This document shows positions 34,441 to 42,442 of a DNA stretch of 64,000 bases, one piece after another. How positions within the stretch are numbered: position 1 is the stretch's first letter; every line of letters starts with the position of its first letter. This DNA comes from Micromonospora narathiwatensis (GTDB lineage Bacteria > Actinomycetota > Actinomycetes > Mycobacteriales > Micromonosporaceae): positions 3,472,001 to 3,536,000 of the forward strand of contig NZ_LT594324.1 in the NCBI RefSeq assembly GCF_900089605.1, in the 5' to 3' direction. A model generated the notes under the pieces. The model was not told the origin of the DNA. It made no database searches and saw only the letters and a program-made list of their open reading frames with translations. A program made the position numbers and the translations under genes.

Positions 34441-35520
34441 TCAGTATCCGCCGGGCGACGGCGGTGCCGCCGGACGCGCCCTGCGCCGCCGCTCGCCCCG
34501 CCAGCTCCCCCGCCGCTCGGCGGCCAGCCGGGCCTCCCGGCGCCCGCTCTCGTGCGACAGCTCCCGCTGGAGCCGGCGCCAGCTCTCCCAGCGCCGGGCG
34601 GTCAGCTCGCCGCTGTCCAGGGCCGACCGCACCGCGCAGCCCGGCTCGGCCTCGTGCGCGCAGTCGGCGTACCGGCAGCCGGCGGCGAGGTCGGTGATGT
34701 CGGCGAAGGCCCGGTCCAGCCCGGCCGAACCGTCGAGCAGGCCGACCGCCCGGACACCGGGGGTGTCCAGCACCGCGCCCCCGCCGGGAATCGGCACCAG
34801 CGCCCGCCAGGTGGTGGTGTGCCGGCCCTTGCCGTCGGAGCGACGGATCGCCTGGGTACGCATCACCTCCGCCCCGGCAAGGGCGTTCACCAGGCTCGAC
34901 TTGCCCGCCCCGGAGGGCCCCAGCAGGCCGAGCGTCCGCCCCGGCGCGACGTACCGGCGCAGCGGGTCCAGCCCGGTGCCCCGCTCGGCGCTGACCGGCA
35001 GCACCGGCACCCCGGGCGCGACGGCGGCGAGCTGGCGGGCGACCGCCGCCGGGTCGGCCGCCAGGTCAGCCTTGGTGAGCACGACCAGCGGCTCCGCGCC
35101 GGACTCGTGGGCCAGGGAGAGCAGCCGTTCGATCCGCTCGGCGTCCGGCTCGGGGTGCACCGGCTCGATCACCGCGGCGGCGTCGAGGTTGGCGGCGAGC
35201 ACCTGCCCGCTGGCGTCCTTGCCGGCGGTGCGCCGGACCAGCGCGGTACGGCGCGGCAGCACCGTCTCGACGGTGACCGGCCCGTCCGGCCAGGTGGCCA
35301 GCAGCACCCAGTCGCCGGCGCAGGGCAGCGCGGTCAGGTCGCGGGCCGCGGCGGCCAGCACCGCCCCGCCGAGGCTGGCCCGCACCGGACCCTCCGGCCG
35401 CAGCACGGTGCAGACGCCGCGGTCGACCCGGGCCACCCGGCCCGGGCGGTGTTCGGTGTGTGGTCGTACGTGCGCCGCCCGGTCGGCGTCCCAGCCGAGG
35501 GCGGTCAGGTCGAGTGTCAT
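34441..35520 (-). CDS. rsgA: ribosome small-subunit GTPase RsgA
   Basis: A 359-residue circularly permuted GTPase that checks 30S subunit maturation. Order seen: OB-fold N-terminal part, G4 LTKADLA, G1 GPSGAGKSSLVNAL, G3 LDTPGVRAVG, then the zinc knuckle CRYADCAHEAEPGC and a basic C-terminal tail. The ATG at 35518-35520 is chosen because GAGGA lies 4 nt upstream; an ATG 10 codons earlier is in frame. About 70 residues more basic and longer at the end than minimal RsgA proteins. Confidence 0.92.
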   Translation of the reverse strand: MTLDLTALGWDADRAAHVRPHTEHRPGRVARVDRGVCTVLRPEGPVRASLGGAVLAAAARDLTALPCAGDWVLLATWPDGPVTVETVLPRRTALVRRTAGKDASGQVLAANLDAAAVIEPVHPEPDAERIERLLSLAHESGAEPLVVLTKADLAADPAAVARQLAAVAPGVPVLPVSAERGTGLDPLRRYVAPGRTLGLLGPSGAGKSSLVNALAGAEVMRTQAIRRSDGKGRHTTTWRALVPIPGGGAVLDTPGVRAVGLLDGSAGLDRAFADITDLAAGCRYADCAHEAEPGCAVRSALDSGELTARRWESWRRLQRELSHESGRREARLAAERRGSWRGERRRRARPAAPPSPGGY

Positions 35521-35716
35521 GGGGTCCTCATCGGTGTCGAGGGGATTCATGGCGGAACACGCGTGCTACGACCGGCATGCTCACCACCTCCACTCCGACT
35601 CCCGGTGCCGCGTTCGATGCAGACGGTAGGCGGCCCGTCGACGCGCCGAAAGCGATTTCCCCGGCGACGCGGCGGTCTCGCAACCACTAGGGTCGGTCTT
35701 GCGAGGAGGTGTTGCC

Positions 35717-36433
35717 GTGACCAGTGATCCGCTGTTGCTGACCGGCGAGGTGGACGCCGCCACGGACCGGCTGCTGCGTACCGTGGCCGCCTTCGACGCC
35801 GCGGACGTCGCCGCTGCCTCCCCGCTGCCGGGCTGGACCCGCGGCCATGTGCTGGCCCACCTGGCCCGCAACGCCGACGGCTTCGTCAACCTGCTCACCG
35901 CCGCCCGCACCGGCGAGCCCATCCCGATGTACGCCAGCGCCGAGGCCCGGGCCACGGACATCGAGGCCGGGGCCGGCCGGGCGCCGGCCGACCTTCTCGA
36001 CGATCTGCGCCGCAGCGCGGAACGGTTCGCGGCGGCGGTCGACGCGATGCCGGTCGAGGCGTGGGCGGCCACCGTGCAGACCCGGCGCGGCCCGTGGCCG
36101 GCGGCCACGCTGGTCTGGGGGCGACTGCGCGAGGTCGAGGTGCACCACGTCGACCTGGCCGCCGGCTACCGGCCGGGCGACTGGCCGGACGCGTTCGCCC
36201 AGCGACTGCTGCACGAGGTGGCGACCGGGCTGGCCGACGATCCCGAAGCGCCGGCCATGGTGCTGCGCTTCGACGGCGTCCGCCACGAGATCGTCGTGGG
36301 CGAGCCCGCGGGGGCGCCCACGATCACCGGCGCCGCGCCGGAACTCGCCGCCTGGCTGATCGGCCGCAGCGCCGGCGAGGTGCTCTCCGTCACTCCCGAC
36401 GGTCCCCTGCCAACCCCGCCAGGATGGATATAA
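35717..36433 (+). CDS. maleylpyruvate isomerase-family mycothiol-dependent enzyme
   Basis: A 238-residue DinB-fold protein. Its N-terminal four-helix bundle has the signature LPGWTRGHVLAHLARNADGFVNLL and a metal-ligand stretch LREVEVHHVDLAAGY, followed by the small C-terminal domain typical of MDMPI proteins. Such enzymes use mycothiol, the actinobacterial thiol. The exact reaction cannot be told. GTG at 35717 with GAGGAGG 7 nt upstream. Followed after 8 nt by the MBL hydrolase, so a two-gene operon for thiol-dependent detoxification or ring cleavage is plausible. Confidence 0.88.
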   Translation: MTSDPLLLTGEVDAATDRLLRTVAAFDAADVAAASPLPGWTRGHVLAHLARNADGFVNLLTAARTGEPIPMYASAEARATDIEAGAGRAPADLLDDLRRSAERFAAAVDAMPVEAWAATVQTRRGPWPAATLVWGRLREVEVHHVDLAAGYRPGDWPDAFAQRLLHEVATGLADDPEAPAMVLRFDGVRHEIVVGEPAGAPTITGAAPELAAWLIGRSAGEVLSVTPDGPLPTPPGWI

Positions 36434-36441
36434 GAGTGGTC

Positions 36442-37095
36442 ATGCCCTACACCGGAGACGTCACGCCCGGCGGCCCGCCGGCCTTCCGCGAACTCGACCG
36501 GCTCACCGTCACCAAGGTGTCGGTGGGGCCGATGGACAACAACGCCTACCTGCTGCGCTGCCGCGACGGCGGCGAGCAGGTGCTGATCGACGCCGCGAAC
36601 GAGGCGCCCCGCCTGCTCGACCTGGTCGGCGACGGCGGCCTGGCCGCGGTGGTCACCACGCACCGGCACATGGACCACTGGGTGGCCCTGGAGGAGGTCG
36701 TAGCCAAGACCGGCGCCCGGGCGCTGGCGCACGCCGACGACGCCGAGGGGCTGCCGATCGACGTCGAGCCGCTGCGCGAGGGCGACACGGTCGCGGTCGG
36801 GAACTGCGCCCTGGAGGTGATCCACCTCAGGGGACACACCCCGGGTTCGATCGCGCTGCTCTACCGTGACCCGGCCGGCGTTCCGCACCTGTTCACCGGC
36901 GATTCGCTGTTTCCCGGCGGAGTCGGCAACACCGACCAGGACCCGGAACGGTTCGGGCAGCTCGTCGACGATGTCGAGCAGAAGCTGTTCGACCGGCTGC
37001 CGGACGAGACGTGGTTCTACCCGGGGCACGGCAAGGACAGCACCCTCGGCGCCGAGCGGCCCGCGCTGCCGCAGTGGCGGGCCCGCGGCTGGTGA
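36442..37095 (+). CDS. MBL-fold metallo-hydrolase (glyoxalase II-like)
   Basis: A 217-residue zinc hydrolase with THRHMDHW (the HxHxDH site), LRGHTPGSIALLY, TGDSLFPGGVGNT and YPGHGKDSTLG, i.e. the full set of metal ligands of the glyoxalase II/persulfide dioxygenase branch. ATG at 36442 is favoured; an in-frame ATG at 36424 overlaps the upstream stop. Operon with the mycothiol-dependent enzyme suggests hydrolysis of a mycothiol thioester, which is inference. Confidence 0.85.
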   Translation: MPYTGDVTPGGPPAFRELDRLTVTKVSVGPMDNNAYLLRCRDGGEQVLIDAANEAPRLLDLVGDGGLAAVVTTHRHMDHWVALEEVVAKTGARALAHADDAEGLPIDVEPLREGDTVAVGNCALEVIHLRGHTPGSIALLYRDPAGVPHLFTGDSLFPGGVGNTDQDPERFGQLVDDVEQKLFDRLPDETWFYPGHGKDSTLGAERPALPQWRARGW

Positions 37096-37111
37096 CCGGC
37101 CCCGCCGGTCA
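37093..37111. terminator. hairpin made of two facing stop codons
   Basis: TGACCGG (37093-37099) and CCGGTCA (37105-37111) with a 5-nt loop. The left TGA is the MBL stop codon and the right TCA is the stop of the dedA gene on the other strand. Confidence 0.7.
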
Positions 37112-37729
37112 GGGGGCGCCCGCGCCGGTCACCGCACGGAGCCGGCGCCGGGCGCCGAGCAGCACCGGACCGGCGAGCAGCAGCCCGACCGCCATGGTGA
37201 GCCACGCCGGGTTCGGTGCCCCGGGCAGCAGCCCGGTCAGCGCCCGCGCGGTGGTGCCGAGCAGCACGTAGAGGCCGGCCCAGAGCGCCGCGCCGAGCGC
37301 CGCGCACGACACGAACCTGCGGTACGGCATCCGCAGCCCGCCGGCGGCCAGGGGCAGCAGCGCGTTGAACACCGGCAGGAACGGCGCCACCAGCACCATC
37401 CGGCCGCCGCCACGCTGCAGGATCGCCTCGGCGGCGGCCCAGCGCGACTCGCCGATCCAGCCGCCCACCCGGCTGCGCCGCAGCCGCTCGCCCCAGTGTC
37501 GCCCGGCCAGGAAGCTCAACGACCAGCCGGTGAGGCAGCCGGCCATCACGGCCGCGACGGTGGCCGGCCCGGTCGCCGGTCGGCCTCCGGCGACCGCGGC
37601 GAGCACGGCGGCGTCGCCGGGCACCAGCACGCCGAGCAGGGGTACGGCGTCGGCGAGCATGACCAGGCCGAGCATCCCCATCAGCAGGCTGGTGGGCAGA
37701 TCCCCGATCCGGGCCAGCAGATCCGTCAT
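37109..37729 (-). CDS. DedA-family membrane protein
   Basis: A 206-residue VTT/SNARE-associated domain protein with about five membrane segments. Family motifs: VPLLGVLVPGDAAVLAAVAGG (re-entrant loop with conserved Asp in place of Glu), GRHWGERL and VLVAPFLPVFNALLPLAAGGLRMPYRRF. DedA proteins flip polyprenyl or phospholipid carriers and support proton-motive force. The ATG at 37727-37729 is chosen because TATGGT lies 7 nt upstream; an ATG four codons earlier is in frame. Confidence 0.85.
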   Translation of the reverse strand: MTDLLARIGDLPTSLLMGMLGLVMLADAVPLLGVLVPGDAAVLAAVAGGRPATGPATVAAVMAGCLTGWSLSFLAGRHWGERLRRSRVGGWIGESRWAAAEAILQRGGGRMVLVAPFLPVFNALLPLAAGGLRMPYRRFVSCAALGAALWAGLYVLLGTTARALTGLLPGAPNPAWLTMAVGLLLAGPVLLGARRRLRAVTGAGAP

Positions 37730-37736
37730 GCCGCGC

Positions 37737-37742
37737 ACCATA
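37737..37742 (-). promoter_or_regulatory. -10 box of the dedA gene, leaderless layout
   Basis: TATGGT on the minus strand is followed by 7 nt and the ATG at 37729; no Shine-Dalgarno site. Confidence 0.5.
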
Positions 37743-37828
37743 CTCAGCAACCGACCGCGCACACATCCGGTCGGATCCCCCACCGTCCCCTGATTCCGTC
37801 TCGGGGTCTGCGGGAGCCGACGTTGCGC

Positions 37829-38515
37829 TCAGCGGGGGCGCAGCACCTGGACCCGGCGTACCGGGGAGTCCACCGAAGGCTCGGTGGTGGGCACCGGGTA
37901 GCTGGCGACCACCTCCAGCCGGTCGGGTGGCAGGTGCCCCCGGTCCGGGTCGCCGACCAGCACCTCGACGCCCCGGTCGGCGGCGCGTTGCAGGAACGGC
38001 AGCACCCGCTCGGCCAGCGCCGCCTCGTAGAGCACGTCGCCGGCCAGCAGCAGGTCGGTCGGCACGGTGGCGTCGAGCAGGTCGTCGCCGGTGGCCGCCA
38101 CGTCCACCCGGTTGGCCCGCGCGTTGACGGTGACGGCAGCGACCGCGTACGGGTCGATGTCGTTGGCGACCACCCGGTCGGCGCCGGCGAGCGCGGCGGC
38201 GATCGCCACCAGCCCGGATCCGGCGGCCAGGTCGAGCACCCGCCGGCCGGCGGCCAGTTCGGGGTGGTCGAGCAGGTGGCGGGCGAGCGCCTGCCCGCCG
38301 GCCCAGACCGAGGCCCAGTACGGCGGCGGCAGCGAACGGCCGGCCGCCGCCTCCATCCGGGCCCACCAGAGGATCGCGTCCTCGGCGAGGTGCAGCCGTA
38401 CCTCGGGCACGAACGGCGGGGCGACCAGCCGGAGGCGGTCCGGGCCGCCGCCGGGCACGGCGATCTCCCGTTCCAGGTCGGCCAGCGCCGTGTGTGCCCC
38501 CACCGGGGCAAGCAT
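37829..38515 (-). CDS. class I SAM-dependent methyltransferase (lysine-methyltransferase-like)
   Basis: A 228-residue protein with SAM motif [21 protein letters not shown] and post-motif [16 protein letters not shown]. The segment before it, [23 protein letters not shown], matches the ETFB/Nnt1-like protein methyltransferase group. Motif IV is LLAGDVLYE. The substrate is probably a protein, but cannot be named. Starts at an ATG near an inverted GCCGGCG stretch; no strong Shine-Dalgarno. Confidence 0.82.
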   Translation of the reverse strand: MLAPVGAHTALADLEREIAVPGGGPDRLRLVAPPFVPEVRLHLAEDAILWWARMEAAAGRSLPPPYWASVWAGGQALARHLLDHPELAAGRRVLDLAAGSGLVAIAAALAGADRVVANDIDPYAVAAVTVNARANRVDVAATGDDLLDATVPTDLLLAGDVLYEAALAERVLPFLQRAADRGVEVLVGDPDRGHLPPDRLEVVASYPVPTTEPSVDSPVRRVQVLRPR

Positions 38516-38682
38516 GCCGGGCGCCGGCCGGTCGCGGGGGGATTTTCCCGGCTCGGCGCGTATTCACGGGGCGCGCCGGCACTTCCGCCAGCGGATCCCG
38601 GTTCGGGCGGTTACTGTCGGGAAGGTACAGGGCGAGCATCGGCCGCGGCCGGTGCTCACCCGCATTGAACAGGGAGAGACGC

Positions 38683-38886
38683 ATGGCAACCGGCACGGTC
38701 AAGTGGTTCAACTCGGAAAAGGGCTTCGGCTTCATTGAGCAGGACGGCGGGGGGCCGGACGTGTTCGTCCACTACTCGGCCATCCAGAGCAGCGGCTACC
38801 GGGAGCTGCAGGAGGGCCAGAAGGTCGAGTTCGAGGTGACCCAGGGGCAGAAGGGTCCGCAGGCGGACAACGTCCACCCGCTGTAG
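38683..38886 (+). CDS. cold-shock protein (CspA family)
   Basis: A 67-residue single-domain nucleic-acid chaperone with both RNA-binding motifs, KGFGFIE and [11 protein letters not shown] at 38683 has AGGGAGAG 5-12 nt upstream. The leader from a TACAGG -10 candidate (about 38626) is near 50 nt. Monocistronic, ending at a strong hairpin. Confidence 0.95.
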   Translation: MATGTVKWFNSEKGFGFIEQDGGGPDVFVHYSAIQSSGYRELQEGQKVEFEVTQGQKGPQADNVHPL

Positions 38887-38896
38887 TTCCGTGCCG

Positions 38897-38928
38897 GCGA
38901 CGGCGGTCGGAGGCCCGACCGCCGTCGC
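38897..38928 (+). terminator. terminator of the cold-shock gene
   Basis: A 14-bp perfect stem (38897-38910 with 38915-38928) with a 4-nt loop starts 10 nt after the stop codon. Confidence 0.85.
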
Positions 38929-39029
38929 AGCGCATGCTCACGGCGGCGGCGACGTCACGCTCGCACCGGTACGCCGAGGGCGTCCGGGCGGTGCGGCGCG
39001 GCAGCCGCCCCGCCGGCCGGACGCCCCGG

Positions 39030-39938
39030 TCAGGAGGTCAGCCGCCGGGACAGTTCGTCGGCGACATCCTTGGCCACCTGGGGTGGGATCGCCGCGGCGA
39101 TCTTCTCCGCCGGCAGCCCGGCGAGTACGCCGTTGACGATCTGCTGCTCGTCGGTGAAGTCCTTGTTGGACAGCGCGGTAACCTGGGCGACGAGGTCCGG
39201 CCAGCTCTTCGCCATGGTGAGAATCTGCTGCAGCGGTGACCCCGGCTGGGGCGGGTTTATCAGGCCGGTCGTGTTGGCCGGTGAGATGAGCCAGTTGCGC
39301 AGGTTCTCCAGGTCGGCCAGCACGTTGCCGACGGTGCGGTTCTTGTTTCCGGTGTCGTTGACGAGCTTGTCGGTCTGTTCCATGTCGATCTCCGGTTTCA
39401 CTGGGGCGATCAGGCCGATCGCGGTGAGGTAGCGGCGGAACAGCGGGGTCTGGTCCCGGTTCGCCTTGGTGGAGTCGCGGAAGAAGCTGAAGTGGGTGTG
39501 GAACAGGTGGCTGCTGTCACCGGTCGTGCGTTTGCGCAGCCGATCCCAGCGCTTCACGGTTCTGCCGTCCGGTGAGTAGATGATTTCCCGGATGTCCCCG
39601 GTGTCCGCGGCGCCGGCGACGCACTGCGCCACGCACCAGGTGGAGAAGGTGCGCAGGTTGTTGGTGGCACCGCCGGAGCGGATCGAGAACATGCCCACGT
39701 CGAGGGCGGACGCGTCGAGGGTCAACCCGGAGGAGTCCCGGGTGGACTCGACCACCGAGTAGTCGTTGCGCACCACCCGGTCGGAGCCGCAGTGGTATCC
39801 GCCGCGGTGGTTTGCGTCACCGACGATGCCGACCTCTCCGGGTTCGAGATCGTCGGGGCGGACGACGTTCTTGTCGACGTTGAGATAGGTGAGCAGAAGG
39901 TTGCGGACGGCCAACAGATTTTCCGGAGCCCGTGTCAT
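39030..39938 (-). CDS. conserved actinobacterial protein, possible zinc peptidase
   Basis: A 302-residue protein of a type I recall in streptomycetes, without an assigned function. Residues 1-160 are the conserved part: GIVGDANHRGGYHCGSDRV, ASALDVGMFSI (Asp80), GDIREIIYSPDG and HLFHTHFSFF (His147, His149). His49/Asp80/His149 resemble the metal ligands of M15-type D-Ala-D-Ala peptidases, but the spacing is unusual, so this is a weak inference. Residues 180-302 form a helical tail. No signal peptide. The ATG has GGGGGA 6 nt upstream. Phage-endolysin-like ancestry is possible. Confidence 0.65.
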   Translation of the reverse strand: MTRAPENLLAVRNLLLTYLNVDKNVVRPDDLEPGEVGIVGDANHRGGYHCGSDRVVRNDYSVVESTRDSSGLTLDASALDVGMFSIRSGGATNNLRTFSTWCVAQCVAGAADTGDIREIIYSPDGRTVKRWDRLRKRTTGDSSHLFHTHFSFFRDSTKANRDQTPLFRRYLTAIGLIAPVKPEIDMEQTDKLVNDTGNKNRTVGNVLADLENLRNWLISPANTTGLINPPQPGSPLQQILTMAKSWPDLVAQVTALSNKDFTDEQQIVNGVLAGLPAEKIAAAIPPQVAKDVADELSRRLTS

Positions 39939-40105
39939 GGGATCCCCCTTTCCGGATCGTTCGCCCGATCGGACGCGGGGTCACTCAACGTGAAGTTGTC
40001 CGAGCCAGGGACGCGTCTGGCCGGGTTAGTGCACGGCACCGGGCAGTTGCACCGAGAATATCCACACAGTTGAAGACACGCCCAGGTCAGAGGCACTATC
40101 TGGAA

Positions 40106-41761
40106 CTAAGGTCGAGGGGCGGGCGGCGGCTGCGCGTGGGGGAGCACAATGGCCGACGGGTGCGCGGGGTCATGCAGGATCTCCCGCCATCCGGCACGAA
40201 GAGTGACGGCGGTGCCGAGCGGTTCTCCCGTTCCGGGGTTGCGCGCGTAGCGCGGATGGGCGCCACCGGAGACCTGGACGCGTAGCCGGTGCCCGGGCGC
40301 GAAGCGGTGCGCGGCCGGCCAGAGGGTGAGCGGCACCCGGACCACACCGGACGGGTCGGTCGGGAAGCGGCCGGGGGCGACCCGGACCAGGCCGTCGCAG
40401 ACGTTCCACGACCGTCCCCGGCGATCCACGTCGCAGAGCCGCACGAAGACGTCCAGGTAGGACAACTCGCTGCGGACGTGCACCTCGGCGCGGACCGGGC
40501 CGACCACCTCGACCGGCGCGTCCAGCGGGGCACTGGTGTAGGTCAACACGTCCGGCCGGGCCTCCACCGGCCGGTTGTCCACCTTGCCGGCCCGCTGGGC
40601 GACCAGGAGCGGCCCGCCGAGCGACGGGGTGGGGTCGGCCGGGTCGTACCAGATCCGGTCGGGTGGGGACGGGATCGGCGCGGTGGTGCCGAGGGCCCGG
40701 TCGGCGTGCAGGTGCCACCGGGTCGGCACCGCCGGCGGGGGCCAGTCGGGCAGGTCCCGCCAGCCGCCGCCGTCGCCGCCGACGTGCACCCGTACCGGGG
40801 CGCGGGGCGGCGTCGGGCGGCCGGCCAGGTGCTCGTCGAGCCAGTCGAGGCCCGTGCGGAGGGCCGCCACGAGCAGCCCCGGGCTGCCGTGGGTCCACGG
40901 GCCGACGGTCAGCCGCGGCCGGGCGCCGGCCGCGCGCAGCCGGACGTAGTCGTCGAGCTGGGCCGGGAGGAAGATGTCCTGCCAGCCGCTGAGCATCAGC
41001 ACCGGCGCGCGTACCTCGGCGATCCGGTCACCGAAGACCCGGGACCGCCAGTAGTCGGCGTCGGGGGTGTGGTGGCGCAGCCACTCCTGGAAGAACGGCA
41101 CGGTGACCCCGGTGGCGATCCGGTCGGCCTCGGCCAGCGGCAGGTGGGTCAGCGCCCGGGCCAGCCGCGGCTGTCCCCGCCGCAGCTCCCACTGCCGGGC
41201 CAGCCACGGCACGGTCTGCGCCTGGAGCAGCTCCGCCCAGGTCAGCACGGTGTCCAGGGCGAACGACTCACCCGCGTACGTCGAGTCCCGGGTGGCCGAG
41301 GCGGTCGCCACGGCGACCATCGCGCGCAGTTCGTCGGCCGCCTCGGCGGCGAGCGCCCACTGCACGAAGCCCTGGTAGCTGGCGCCGAACATGCCGAACG
41401 CCCCGGACCACCAGCGCTGCCGGCGCAGCCAGTCGAGGGTGTCCAGCCCGTCGTCGCGCTCGTGCACCAGCGGTGCGAACGCACCACCGGAGCCGTGCGT
41501 GCCCCGGCAGGACTGGATCACCACGTGGTAGCCGCGTTCGGCGGCGAGCCGGCCCAGCAGCCGCATCGGCCCGCCCCGCCCGTACGGGGTGCGGATCAGC
41601 ACGGTGGGCGCGCCCGGCAGGTCCGGGGCGTAGTGGTCGGTGCGCAGCGCCACGCCGTCGCGGACCCGGACCGGGATGTCCCGGGTCACCGTGATCCGCC
41701 GGGTGCGGGCGGCGGGCAGCCGCAGCGCGGCGCTGGCGAGCCGGGTGAGGAGCCGGTCCAC
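40106..41761 (-). CDS. CocE/NonD-family serine hydrolase
   Basis: A 551-residue alpha/beta hydrolase with the X-Pro dipeptidyl-peptidase (S15) architecture. The N-terminal hydrolase domain has the nucleophile motif GMFGASYQGFVQW, an Asp in LMLSGWQDIFLPAQ and a His in GPWTHGSPG. The C-terminal jelly-roll starts near residue 380. Members hydrolyse acyl or peptide bonds, e.g. cocaine esterase; this substrate is unknown. GTG start 2 nt after the MarR gene, so MarR and this hydrolase form one operon. Confidence 0.9.
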   Translation of the reverse strand: MDRLLTRLASAALRLPAARTRRITVTRDIPVRVRDGVALRTDHYAPDLPGAPTVLIRTPYGRGGPMRLLGRLAAERGYHVVIQSCRGTHGSGGAFAPLVHERDDGLDTLDWLRRQRWWSGAFGMFGASYQGFVQWALAAEAADELRAMVAVATASATRDSTYAGESFALDTVLTWAELLQAQTVPWLARQWELRRGQPRLARALTHLPLAEADRIATGVTVPFFQEWLRHHTPDADYWRSRVFGDRIAEVRAPVLMLSGWQDIFLPAQLDDYVRLRAAGARPRLTVGPWTHGSPGLLVAALRTGLDWLDEHLAGRPTPPRAPVRVHVGGDGGGWRDLPDWPPPAVPTRWHLHADRALGTTAPIPSPPDRIWYDPADPTPSLGGPLLVAQRAGKVDNRPVEARPDVLTYTSAPLDAPVEVVGPVRAEVHVRSELSYLDVFVRLCDVDRRGRSWNVCDGLVRVAPGRFPTDPSGVVRVPLTLWPAAHRFAPGHRLRVQVSGGAHPRYARNPGTGEPLGTAVTLRAGWREILHDPAHPSAIVLPHAQPPPAPRP

Positions 41762-41763
41762 GG

Positions 41764-42360
41764 TCAGTCCGACGACGGTCCGGGTTCGGCGCCGCCCGCC
41801 CGTCGGGCCGGCTCGCCGCGGGCCCCGCGGACGACGTCGCGGTGCTCCCGGATCGAGACCACCATCTCGGCCATGAACCGGTGCACGGTCGCCAGTTCCT
41901 CGTCGCTGAACCGGGCCATCACCCGGTCGTTGCGGCGGCCGAGCGGGGCGAAGAAGCTGCGGGCCAGGGCGGCGCCCTGGTCGGCGTAGCGCAGGAACAC
42001 CTTGCGGCGGTCGGCGGTGTCCCGGTCACGCCGGATGTGGCCGGCCCGTTCCAGCCGATCGATCAGCGCGGTCACCGAGCCGGAGGAGAGGTCGAGCTGC
42101 TCCCCGAGGCGCCCCGGGGTGATCGGGTCGCCGAGCAGTTCGGCGTCCATCACGGCGATCAGCGCTTGCAGGTCGGTGGCGTTGAGCTTGTGCAGGCCGG
42201 CGAACGCCTGCCCGACGTGCTGCGCGTCCACTGAGTAGCGCCGCAGGTCGTTGGTGATGTCCGCGATCATCTGCGCGCGCCGGTCGTCCGGCCGCCGATA
42301 TCCGCCCTGTGGTGCCACGTCTCGCCGATGCCCCCTGTCCGACCGGTCCGGTTGCAGCAT
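41764..42360 (-). CDS. MarR-family transcriptional regulator
   Basis: A 198-residue winged-helix protein: LNATDLQALIAVMDAELLGDPITPGRLGEQLDLSSGSVTALIDRLERAGHIRRDRDTADRRKVFLRY is the classic MarR wing and recognition helix. The ATG at 42358-42360 is used; a GTG at 42318 is in frame and would remove 14 residues. It is co-transcribed with the CocE hydrolase and diverges from the MMPL transporter with 82 nt between, a common arrangement for a repressor that controls both sides in response to a small ligand. Confidence 0.88.
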   Translation of the reverse strand: MLQPDRSDRGHRRDVAPQGGYRRPDDRRAQMIADITNDLRRYSVDAQHVGQAFAGLHKLNATDLQALIAVMDAELLGDPITPGRLGEQLDLSSGSVTALIDRLERAGHIRRDRDTADRRKVFLRYADQGAALARSFFAPLGRRNDRVMARFSDEELATVHRFMAEMVVSIREHRDVVRGARGEPARRAGGAEPGPSSD

Positions 42361-42384
42361 AGAGCAGTCGCCGATAATCTCGGC

Positions 42385-42398
42385 TATCAAGATACTTG
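42385..42398. promoter_or_regulatory. probable MarR operator in the marR-mmpL divergent region
   Basis: TATCAAGATACTTG contains two overlapping inverted repeats, TATC-AA-GATA and CAAG-ATA-CTTG. A further GATA at 42373-42376 pairs with the same TATC. It is the most AT-rich stretch of the 82-nt gap and lies where both promoters should overlap. Confidence 0.5.
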
Positions 42399-42442
42399 CC
42401 TGGCGAGAGTAATCTCCGCCGGCGATCACGTGAGGGCAACCG

